Shown here: positions 11,612-23,330 of the stretch, piece after piece
Numbering within the stretch: position 1 is the first letter of the stretch
How the letters are laid out: each line of letters opens with the position of its first letter
DNA from: Blastocystis sp. Blastoise
Lineage: Eukaryota; Sar; Bigyra; Opalinata; Blastocystidae
NCBI GenBank assembly: GCA_039096225.1
Contig: JBBPEB010000006.1
Span: forward strand, 1,110,501-1,174,500
Direction of reading: 5' to 3'
DNA length: 64,000 nt
Notes under the pieces: generated by a model
The model's database searches: none
Told to the model about the DNA's origin: nothing
Seen by the model: only the letters and a program-made list of their open reading frames with translations
Position numbers and translations under genes: made by a program

Positions 11612-13050
11612 ATGGTGAAAGAAAAGGTGTTATTTGATATTGATAAATTCAATAGATTGAAGGAGGATATCAATGTATATGAAGAATTGATGAAGGATGT
11701 TGTTAATGTATTTGGATCAGTAATGAATTTTGGTATACATTCTGGATTTTCAATTAATAGACTTATAAAACATATTGGAGATGATTGTATTGAAAAGGAA
11801 GGTGAGAGAAATGAATTTGAAAAGAAATGTGTTTATGAAGATAAGAATAATGGTATGAATGTCAATATGGATTCTAAATATGATAATGATGTGGATTTAA
11901 TACGATTTACCAATAATGGTCCTGTATTTCAAATATCGAAATCTGTTTTAGATTCTTTAAAAGGTTCTTTTATTGAAGAACAACGTGATGAAGAATATAG
12001 AGCCAATGATGGATCTATATATCTTGATTATCCTGGAAAAGATGTTTTTATTTACTATTTATTAGATTATTTGAATGAAAAGAAAGTAGATTTTACTATT
12101 TTCTTATGAACAACAATTAGAAATATTGGAATTATTTGAATTTTGTGGATTAGTGATTCCGTTAGAATTAATAAATTGTAGAGAAAGAAGAGATACTAAG
12201 AAAAAGAAATATGAAGAAAGAAATGAAGTTTCTTTATTTATTAATGGAAATAAGAATGATAGTATTAAGGAATATTTAATAAAGAATGGATTATGGAATA
12301 ATTATGCTAAAAATTATAATAATGGCTTTATCAATTATAATCATATTGATGAAAGTTTATATATGAATAAGAAATATGAATATATAGAATATATAAATGA
12401 ATACATTAAGAATGGAACTATAGATATAGAAGAAGATAAGATAAGTGATATTAATAAAGAATTATTAGAGAAAGAAATGATTGAATTATTTGGTGAAAAA
12501 GGAAGAGAAGAAGCAAAGAAGCAATGATGGGAAAACCAACAGTATTTATAAACTCAAAAATAATTGAAAAGAAATGTTTTGAAACTCCCTTAGTGAATTG
12601 GCTTGGTAAAGAAAAGAAATGGAAATTATTATTTAGGTATATATATTTATTTATTCTTATTCTTATATATATAGAGCAAGTGAACATGAATATAAAGCAA
12701 GTGAATTCCATAAATATTGTAATAATCAAGGAGAAACAGTTACTCTAATTAAACATAAAGGTCATAATAATCATATGAATATATTTGGAGGATATGCAGA
12801 TCAAAGTTGGAATTATTCAAATGGTATATGCTTTATATTAGTTTAATTCTATTGTTTTAAATATTTTAGATATGTAGATATATTTAGTATTATATATATA
12901 TATAATTAGATAATTCTATTGTTTTATATTTATATATAGATATTTTTATTTTTTTATATTATATATTATATATATAGATAATTCAAATTGTTTTATATTT
13001 ACTTTAAGTAATGAACATAATATTCCTCCTACTCGTTATAATTATCAAAA

Positions 13051-13091
<41 letters not shown>

Positions 13092-13925
13092 TTTTATTTA
13101 GTAAGATATATCAAAAATTCTTATTATTGATAATTAGTATTATCTCAATATAATATATAATTAATATTAAATATATTAATTATATATATTTGTTATTATT
13201 ATTAATATATAGAACTATTTGGAAGCGTTCTAATTCTATAAATCCCTTCAATACCATTACTGGTCCTTCTTTTGGTTCCGATATATATATATCAAATAAT
13301 TGTCATGAAGAATCAACTTCTTATTGTAAAGCATCAAATTATACAGTAAATCAAACAAATCAGAAGAACTCCTTATTTGTGAATACTGATTCTTCAAAAT
13401 CAATTAATTATTTTATTGTTGAAGATTATGAAGTATGGAGATTATGCGATGATAGAGTATATATTAATTATTGTATTATTTATTTTATTATTTGCTTTAT
13501 TATTTATTTTATTATTTATTTTATTAATTTTTTAATTATTAACTATTCTATTATGTATTTTTAGAATAAAGTCTCTAATCATCCACTTAATAGCCTTAAC
13601 TTCATAAATTCTAGTATATTATTTATATGTTTTATTAGAGAGAAATCACAATTTCTATTATATGTATAATCATTCTTTTTCTATAGATAGAAATGTTTAT
13701 ATCCCGAGAAGTGTAAATTATTATAATTATAATAATTATTATAATAATTATAATAATTATAATAATTATAATTATAATATTGATGATAATTCTAATGACG
13801 ATGACGATGATGATGATAATGATAATAATAATAATAAGAATAAGAATAATAATAATAATTATTATAATTATAATGATGATGATGATTATTATAATGATGA
13901 TGATTATTATTATTATAACAATTGA
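11612..13925 (+). CDS. BTB (KCTD-like) plus TLDc domain protein, with two frame breaks
   Basis: ATG at 11612 opens a charged N-terminal region, then a BTB/T1-type domain (VFQISKSVLDSLKGSF, DGSIYLDYPGKD, FIYYLLDYL) and, after a linker, a TLDc domain: WKLLF, then after an intron (12637 on) ASEFHKYCNNQGETVTLIKH, FGGYADQSW, later GPSFGSDIYISNNC and EDYEVWRL. TLDc proteins are linked to oxidative-stress defence and V-ATPase binding; BTB-TLDc fusions are common in protists. Introns with GTATAT..ATATAG join in frame. The C-terminal tail is Tyr/Asn/Asp low-complexity, ending TGA at 13923. Two breaks are present: one extra T near 12105 (TTC TTA TGA A), after which YEQQLEILELFEF continues the BTB fold, and a -1 shift near 12524 before MMGKPTVFINSK. 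They could be sequencing errors, a recent pseudogene, or recoding. Confidence 0.75.
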
Positions 13926-14345
13926 AATATATCAAGTGATGACAGTTGACCTTGGTCGCCTGAATCTTAATATATATATATATAAGTTGTTAATCACTAT
14001 TTCTTATATTATTAATATATATAATTAATCATTATTTCATAAATTATTAATATATATATATATATATTTAATTATTTATGCTTTTTATATACTATTTTTT
14101 CTTACTACATTATTATATTTATACTTATATCAAATTATTTTTTATTCAGTTATTCCTTCTATAAATATTTTTTTATTGTTTTTTTTATATATATTTTTGA
14201 TTTTATATATAATTCTCCTATTTTTTTACATATTTACATGTTTTCTATTTTTATTATATAATTTATGTACATTTGCAAATTTTATTAAAATATGTTTATT
14301 ACTCTTTTAAAAGTTTATATTCAAAACACCATGTTATATAAATAG

Positions 14346-14393
<48 letters not shown>

Positions 14394-14949
14394 TTCTTTT
14401 TTTTAAACGTTCCTCATTGATTATTGTTGCATTCTCGTATTTATTTTTATATTGTTTTTGATATGTCTATATATATTCATCATCATAAGCACTAATTATA
14501 TATTTTTTATAAACAATTAGAATTCAGGTAAATTCAGATTTAGTCTGAAAATTGTGGTAATGCCTCTTTATCTTATTTTTCTCATATTCATTCGTGAGAA
14601 CGAAAATAATGAATTCAAGTAGTATCATGGTTTTTATTATGTCGAGTTGCCATTTATATATTGCAAATTATACACAATTCTATAATCATTTAGGTGAAAT
14701 ATGGAAATAAACCATCTATTTTGTGATTCTTAAATAGAGTATCTCATATTGAGCAATAAAAGAACTAAATAGTACTTAAAAATAACTATAATAATCAACA
14801 ATTGTGATTGTTACAGAAATATTGTCATGAAAAATAAATGAAGAATGTTTACAGCCATTAAATAATATAAAATCAATGTATAAAAACTATGAAAGAGAAC
14901 ACCAAGATTATAATTGGCATAAAATGATCACTATCAGCGATATTTTAAT
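13926..14949. other. Intergenic, AT-rich with (TA)n runs
   Basis: No gene supported. (TA)n tracts at about 13970-13985, 14048-14068 and 14355-14390. The right arm of the inverted repeat begins near 14950. Confidence 0.5.
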
Positions 14950-15470
14950 TATTAAATGTATCTGATTGGTTGATTTTGGTTCAAAACTTGTTCCACCAAT
15001 GGAATGAGATTTACTTCAGCGACTTAGGCAAAAATCGTGAATTTTGACAAAATTTTGACACTTTTTTTCAGTTTAGTTTTTCTTAGGTATAAAAAACCAT
15101 ATTAGACATATTTTATTAAAAAATTGACATTATTTTCTCGTCTTAGAATGTCACATAATATCAAAAACGTTTTTAGTTTGTTTTAAGTCGAAATTTGGTT
15201 AATTCATCGGGTCCATATTATAAAGTTTTTTATAGTTGTGTTTGGAGTAAAAGATTTTTAAGAGTCATATATACGAATAAAAATTAATAAAATGGCCGCT
15301 ATGGCTCAAAACCAAATTTCAGCCAAAAATTCAAATTTTGTTATTTTTTTTTCAGTGAAAAAAAATAACCGAGCCTATTTGTTTGATGGACAGTCAGACC
15401 AGAGTCTTAAATTTTTGAAATACTTACGGGAATGTTTTTCCCATTCAAAACTTGGTCTATTTCTATTTTT
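14950..15470 (-). repeat. Right arm of the inverted repeat
   Basis: Reverse-complement counterpart of 10805-11320. A 61-codon ORF inside (15292-15477) is not kept open in the left arm, so it is not taken as a gene. A CCAAT-type motif (GATTGGTTGATTTTGG, about 14965) sits at its inner edge. Confidence 0.75.
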
Positions 15471-15807
15471 GAATTAAAACATGTCTAAATATAATTGAAA
15501 ATTGTTTTAAGACTCATTTCATATCAGATATGAGTATATGAGCCACAAGACACCCTTAATGATGCGTCAATAGAATATTTTGCATCAGATTCAAATATTT
15601 GTTTGTGTGTTGATTTCACAATTGTATCATAGCATAATCACCCTAAATTATATGCTATAAACATTATAGTTGCCCAAATTATTTCATATCGATTTTGAGT
15701 AAATCAATATAATTTGTTAGTTTTTATTTAAAAGTAAGAAGACACAACTAATTTTTATTCTATATGACGAACAGCTTGTAACATTTGAATTAGGTCAATG
15801 AATGATT

Positions 15808-15860
15808 AAAAAACGAAGAAAAATTTTTTTGTAAAAAACAGCGAGTTTTCTTCGTTTTTT
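15808..15860. repeat. 15-bp perfect inverted repeat (hairpin)
   Basis: AAAAAACGAAGAAAA (15808-15822) and TTTTCTTCGTTTTTT (15846-15860) with a 23-nt spacer; a further partial copy, AAACGAAGAA, follows at about 15863. Located between the inverted-repeat arm and the exportin relic. Role unknown. Confidence 0.6.
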
Positions 15861-16403
15861 TTAAACGAAGAATTTTTATTATAATTATTGTTAACAAAAT
15901 GTCATAATTTATTTTAAATTGATAAATGTGTTTGATTATTATAGATATAATTGCTACACGTATTACTTTATAATCTTATAGATTTTTTTATATGTTGTTG
16001 TTAATCTGTTGTCTTTTTAGTTTTTCCTTTCGATGTTTACAGTTGTTAATGAAGTTATGCCTTTCAATAATGGTTTTGGATATTTATTAGAGTATTTAAG
16101 AAGTTATGCTGCCACAATTCTTTTGTGAATTAACTACATCGGTTAAGTTTTATGATTGTTACTATTGTCTACGGCTTGTCTAATCATATTAAACAAGAAC
16201 AGAATATGTTTTTGTGCAAAAATTAAATTCATGTTTTGTTCTGATTTAGATTACATACTTTTCTGTATTTATTCATTTATTTAACTTTACTAAAAATCAT
16301 TGTATAGTAATTATTATATATATATATTATATAATAGATGTCTATCATTATTATACTTATTATTATACTTATTATTATTGTCATCATTATCTTCTTTATC
16401 TAG

Positions 16404-16691
16404 TTATTACTCCTGCTATCCTCCTACTACAGTCACTTGTTTACATTGTTTATTAATGATGACTTCTATGAGACGTTATCTCTTTGTTAAACCTGAATCT
16501 CGTTTAGAATTCTTAAAATTATTAATTGAAGAGGTTTTTGAACAATTAACTCGTAGTCATGCATTTGATGATAAAGATACTTATCATATGTTCTGTCAAT
16601 TATTATGAAAACTTAAAGTATATAGATATATTTATTATTATTATTATTAATGTATTATATGAATTCTATATACGAATATATTATACTATAA

Positions 16692-16738
<47 letters not shown>

Positions 16739-18084
16739 CTATTTCTTTAGGCTAATTTCCAGTTATCAGAACTTTTCAGAACTCCACGATATAGTGAATT
16801 TATTCGTCTTTTAACAAATTTTACTATTGATTCCTTTAAGAATTGGCAATGGTGTAGTAATTCTTTTAGTTATTTACTTACTTTATGGAGTTGACTGATT
16901 TGTGCTGAACGTTATGTTCAGATCGGTTCAGATATTGATAATACAAGTTGTTTTAATGAATCTGTTCATCAATTAATACAAGCATATATTAATGGTAAAA
17001 TGGAAAGTGTAGATGATTATGTTGATGATGATATGAATAACCCTCTTAGTGATACAGAAAGCTTAGCCATAGAAATGCAACAATTACCTCAAATAGTCAG
17101 ATATTTTTTTAAGTGAATACTACATATATATGTAACTGCTTTGATCCTCTTAATGAAGAATATAATGTATATAGTATTATTATAATAATCTCTTTTTTTG
17201 TTTATATTTGCATTTAAATATACGTTTATATTTATATTCATTATTATATTTATTACTTCTATTCTCGTGTATTTCTAGACCCTTCTTTATCAATTTTCTA
17301 AAGTATGAGTAAATACTACAGATTATCAAGAATTGGCGAATAAAACAATTATTGAGCAATATATATATTCTTAAACAATTATTTATAGGCTGTCTTTCGT
17401 GGTTTTGTAATACTGTTGTTACTGTTTTTATTAATCAAGTATTCAGCAAACACAGGTTCAAAATAACTATCATTAATAGGTACAGAAGTTATTCAACTTA
17501 AACATAATGCTAGTTATTGACTTAACGTAAATATATATAAACTATATTATAATATGTTATTATATATTATTATATATATTATTATATATTATTACATTTG
17601 TTTTTGCTTTCGTTTTTACAGTATATATATATATGTATAAATATATATATATAGAATTGATTTAGTAGGATTAATTCCAACATGGAATTATCATTAAATT
17701 TTCTTTGAACAATTCAGAAATATAGATATATATATGAGAATAAGAAGCGTCTTCCTGATGATACCTTTCTTGATATGAATTCCTCTCGAAAAGAGCAATT
17801 ATATATATTTATTGGCTATGTATTAATAGATAGAAATTAAATATATATATAAATAATTTATCAATATTGCATTGATGATTTATCTTATTTTTTGTCTAGA
17901 TGTAAGAAGAGTAATATATTAAATCACTTAATCGATGTAATTTTGAATAACCTTCGTTATTGGGAAGATAATACAGTGATTATTAAAAATTGCTTAGATA
18001 TATTCCTTAATCTCTGTAATGATCATGCCTGCTCTCAATTACTATTAGATATATCAACTACTCAATATCCACTTGAAACATATA

Positions 18085-18100
<16 letters not shown>
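16404..18100 (+). pseudogene. Exportin-7-like (XPO7/RanBP16) gene fragment, broken
   Basis: Spliced pieces follow the middle of exportin-7, a karyopherin-beta nuclear transport receptor: SMRRYLF..FLKLLIEEV (16465-16540), FCQLL*KLK joined over a (TA)n intron to ANFQLSELF (16751), FTIDSFKNWQW and LLTLWS*LICAERYV (to about 16920), DDDMNNPLSDTE (17020-17055), TDYQEL (17320), LSWFCNTVVTVFINQV (17397-17445), FFEQFRNI (17700) and NLRYWEDNTVIIKNCLDIFL (17949-18010). In-frame TGA codons occur at 16606, 16892, 17114 and 17306, with another near 17518, plus an in-frame TAA and frame changes near 17460-17720. The N-terminal part is absent (perhaps one remnant exon at 16029-16140) and the C-terminal part is cut off where the minisatellite region begins. 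A functional gene is very unlikely. Confidence 0.8.
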
Positions 18101-18120
<20 letters not shown>

Positions 18121-18394
18121 TTATTATTACAAGCGTTACACAGAAATATTTATTTACATTCTATAGATTCTGCTTTTCATAATTTTATTTCTCACTTCTA
18201 GATTTTATGATATTATAATAAGAATAAAAAGAATCATGTAAAGAAAATAATAAGAATATAAGTATGAGTGCCTTATAGGTACTAATTATAATAATAATAT
18301 ATTATCTTATAATAATGATAAGAATTATATTAATGTTATAACTAAGAAGAATAATATGAATGATGAAATTAACTTTTTTGGCGATAATAATAGT

Positions 18395-21045
18395 ATTATT
18401 ACTTCCTTATAATACTATTACTTATACTATTATTATTACTACTACTTCCTTATAATATTATTACTTACCTATAAAATTATTACTACTACTTCCTTATAAT
18501 ATTATTACTTCCTTATAATATTATTACTTACCTATAATATTATTACTTACCTATAATATTATTACTATTTACCTATAATATTATTACTTACCTATAATAT
18601 TATTACTATTTACCTATAATAATATTACTTACCTATAATATTATTACTTACCTGTAATATTATTACTTACCTGTAATATTATTACTTACCTATAATAATA
18701 TTAATACTACTTCCTTATAATATTATTACTTTCCTATAATACTATTATTACTTACCTATAATAATATTACTTACCTATAATATTATTACAACTTCTTTAT
18801 AATAATATTGTAATTGCTTCCTTATTACTACTACTTCCTTATAATATTATTACTTTCCTATAATAATATTACTACTTACTTATAATAATATTATTACTAC
18901 TTACTTATGATAATACTAATTCCTTATAATATTATTACTTCCTTATATTATTACTACTTACTTATGATAATATTAATTCCTCATAATATTATTACTTCCT
19001 CATATTATTATTACTTCTTTATAATATTATTACTTCCTTATAATGTTACTACTTACTTATAATATTATTACTTTCCTATAATAATATTACTTACTTATAA
19101 TAATATAACTTATAATGTTAGTACTTATAGTATTATTACTTCCTTATAATATTATTACTTACTTATAATACTATTACTTCCTTATAATATTATTACTTAC
19201 TTATAATATTATTACTTACTTATAATAATATAACTTATAATGTTAGTACTTATAATACTATTACTTCCTCATAATACTATTACTTCCTCATAATATTATT
19301 ACTTACTTATAATAATATAACTTATAATGTTAGTACTTATAATACTATTACTTCCTTATAATACTATTACTTCCTCATAATACTATTACTTCTTTATAAT
19401 ATTATTACTACTTACTTATAATATTATTACTTACTTATAATATTATTACTTCCTTATAATATTATTACTTCTTTATAATATTATAACTTATAATGTTAGT
19501 ACTTATAATATTATTACTACTTACTTATAATATTATTACTTCCTTATAATATTATTACTTCCTTATAATACTATTACTTCCTTATAATACTATTACTTCT
19601 TTATAATACTATTACTTCCTCATAATATTATTATTTCCTTATAATATTATTACTTCTTTATAATATTATTACTACTTACTTATAATATTATTACTTCATT
19701 ATAATATTATTACTTCCTCATAATACTATTACTTCCTTATAATACTATTACTTCCTCATAATACTATTACTTCCTCATAATACTATTACTTTCTTATAAT
19801 ACTATTACTTTCTTATAATACTATTACTTCCTCATAATACTATTACTTCCTCATAATACTATTACTTCCTTATAATATTATAACTTATAATGTCAGTACT
19901 TATAATATTATTACTACTTACTTATAATATTATTACTTCCTCATAATACTATTATTTCCTTATAATACTATTACTTCCTTATAATATTATTACTTCTTTA
20001 TAATATTAATACTTCTTTATAATGTTACTACTTCTTTATAATGTTACTACTTCTTTATAATGTTACTACTTCTTTATAATGTTACTACTTACTTATAATA
20101 TTATTACTTACCTATAATAATATAACTTATAATGTTAGTACTTATGATAATATTATTACTTCCTCATAATATTATTACTTCCTTATAATACTATTACTTC
20201 CTTATAATACTATTACTTCTTTATAATAAGATTACTTCTTTATAATAATATTACTTCTTTATGATATTATTACTTCATTATAATACTATTACTTCCTTAT
20301 AATACTATGACTTCTTTACAATACTATTACTTCCTCATAATATTATTACTTCCTTATAATAATATTATTACTACTTACTTATATTATTATTACTTCCTTA
20401 TAATACTATTACTTCCTTATAATATTATTACATCTATATAATACTATTACTTCATTATAATATTATTACTTACTTATAATAATATTATTACTACTTACTT
20501 ATAATAATATTAATTCCTTATAATATTATTACTTCCTTATAATATTATTACTTCATTATAATATGACTTCCTTATAATACTATGACTTCATTATAATAAT
20601 ATAACTTATAATGTTACCATTTACTTATAATAATATTATTACTACTTACTTATAATATTACTTCATTACAATATTATTACTTCATTTTAATAATATAACT
20701 TATAATGTTACTACTTACTTATAATAATAATATTACTACTTCATTATAATATTACTTACTTATAATTTAACTACTTACTTATAATATTATTACTTCCTTA
20801 TAATGTAACTACTTCCTTATAATAATATTACTTCTGTACAATACTATTACTTCTTTACAATACTTTTATTTCTTTATGATACTATTACTTCTTTATAATA
20901 CTATTACTTCTTTATAATACTATTACTTCTTTATAATACTATTACTTCTTTATGATACTATTACTTCTTTATGATAATATTACTTCTTTATGATACTATT
21001 ATTACTACATCCTTAAATATTATTACTTCCATATATTACTGCTGT
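18395..21045. repeat. Minisatellite of about 19-bp units, 2.65 kb
   Basis: Irregular tandem array of units like TATTATTACTTCCTTATAA, with variants (TTACC, CTCAT, TTTAT, GTTAC) throughout. Some higher-order groups recur, for example AACTTATAATGTTAGTACTTATAAT at about 19107, 19228, 19320 and 19484. No ORF. It lies just 3' of the exportin relic. Confidence 0.9.
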
Positions 21046-23330
21046 ATATTACAGTTATTAATAACAAAAACAAAAGTCATATCAAGTGTATTAACAATAA
21101 GAATAATAATAAAGCATGAAGAAGAATGAATGCTATATTAAGAATCAGTAATTTGGATGCAAATACTAAGATACTAAGATTATAAATAATAGTACATATA
21201 CTAATACTAATAAAGAATCAATAATATTAATAGTCTTCTCTATATAACAATCAGAAGATCATGAAGTATAATAGTATTACTAGTATAAGCCTTTTTATTC
21301 TAACAACTGATTATATTTTCATCGTAATACAAATATTTCTTCAAAATAATCTTCCTCTTGTTAGAACATACCCATACTGTTATGTCTCCTTGTATTTTTA
21401 TATAATAAGCTGATGATGACACTACTACTATTACTAAACTCCTACAATTTTCTTCTTGTTTTCGTTATAATACGCATGCTCATAATAATTATAAGAATTC
21501 TTAAATATAATAGAAATATTTTGTGCTACTACTACCGTTATTATTATGTCTAGTTGTAATGATATTAAAGATATTTTATATGTGTCATGTCTTTTTACAT
21601 TCTTATTCCAATAATACTATATCTAATACTAATGATATTCTGCTACTTAAACTATTATACACCAAATCCTTTTTCTGTCTATTGCTTCTAATATTGTTAA
21701 TACTTATATATTTGGAATATACTACTATGCAATACCTTTTATATTTTTCCTCTTTCTTCTCCTAATACTACGTATAATAGTAGTTATTAATAAGAACAAT
21801 GATAAGATTATAATTATGTTTTCTATTCTTGTTTTCTAATTTCTCTTACATTTTGAATCAATTAAAATATTATGCTATGTCATTAAATGATTGTACCTCC
21901 TTTACTAACAGTTTTTAAATTAATTTAAATACCAAAAATGTTATGATATCAATATGTAATTCGGTTTTCGTAATCATATCTTTAAAGAAAGAATACCATA
22001 AGTAATAATACTTGAAGTACTATTACTTTCTTTATAACCTCTACTGATCTTAGATCATAAATAGTTCTATCACAACTATCAATGAATGTCTATTATTACT
22101 ACTAATAATACTATAGATTAATGAGATTATAATATAGTATTGCTATGCAGATTCTCCTTTTAATTATTTTTTCTTCTATCTCTTTTCTTACTCTCATCAT
22201 ATGACTGTTCATACAAAAATCATATATTACTCATTATGGTTTGCCATTAATATTTCATTTATTAGTAACAAAAGATCTACTAATATGGTTATTGAAAATG
22301 GTTTAGTAAAATATATAGAAAACATATATTACTGTAATAATTACTTTATGAATTAATAACAATAAAATAGGATTATATATTAAACATTTAAAAAAATATA
22401 TGAGAATTTAGAAGATTAAATTAAATAAGTCTATGCTCATTCTATTTTGAATAGAACATGTAATAGTTTTTAAATAAGATGCTTTATTATTATGGATAGA
22501 AAAATACAATGAAATAAGGATATATTCAGTAAATATGAATGAATTTAGTACAAATCAATATAATATATATATTATTCGATATAATATTAGATACTTGAAA
22601 AGTTCGATGATTATTGCTTCATATATATAGATTATTGGTGAAAAAAGTTGTAAATAGATATGAATTTGAACATTTTTTTATGTATTATTTAAAACATTTA
22701 TTCACTGTAATTTTAACTATTATGAAGTTGAATTAAGTTAGAAAAACCTACTATGATCTGCTTTTATGTTATGAAATTCATTAATAACAAGAACAACCAA
22801 AAAGTGATTATAAGAGATAATATGTATGAAATTATACATTAAAAATATAAATTATAAAAAAGTCAAAGTTTAAATACGATTATACATATAATTTTATAAG
22901 TATTTACATGGAAATGTACCCATTCACATGCATGTAGTCTTTTGGTATAAATGTTGTATAAGTATAAACATCTTCTGAAGTTACTGTCAACGTAGACCTT
23001 TGGATAGTCTTTTCTTTGGTTTGTTTTTCCTATATAAAGAAGAATAAAGTATAGAAACAATAAAAGATATTATTTGACAAAATTTTTTATAGTTAATAAT
23101 ATATAAATAATTAGTATTAAGAATATATATATGCATATAAAGATGAAGGTAATCATTCTGATAATTAAATATATATAAAAGTAAAATGAATTCATTATAA
23201 TAATTATTATATTAGTAATTAAAAGATTTATCTACACAATGAAATATAAAAAATGATACTAAATAACTATTACTAATATACATACGATGTATTTATTATG
23301 ATACTAATATGAATATATTATTATTTATTA
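21046..23330. other. Gene-poor stretch between minisatellite and transposase
   Basis: AT-rich with no recognisable gene. A 65-codon minus-strand frame at 22863-23060 has mixed amino acid content and might be an exon, but lacks a credible start or splice partner. The downstream end of the transposon carrying the gene at 23331-26582 should lie here; no inverted terminus was found by eye. Confidence 0.4.

Noticed and set aside
15292-15477. 61-codon frame starting MAAMAQNQ
   Set aside because: Within the inverted-repeat arm; the other arm does not keep the start or frame.
16404-18100. Variant genetic code with TGA as Trp or Arg
   Set aside because: The same locus has TAA and frameshifts, Trp elsewhere is always TGG in the genes read, and genes at 13925 and 58125 appear to use TGA as stop.
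22863-23060. 65-codon minus-strand frame with mixed residues
   Set aside because: No credible start, splice partner or family; kept only as a note in the intergenic entry.
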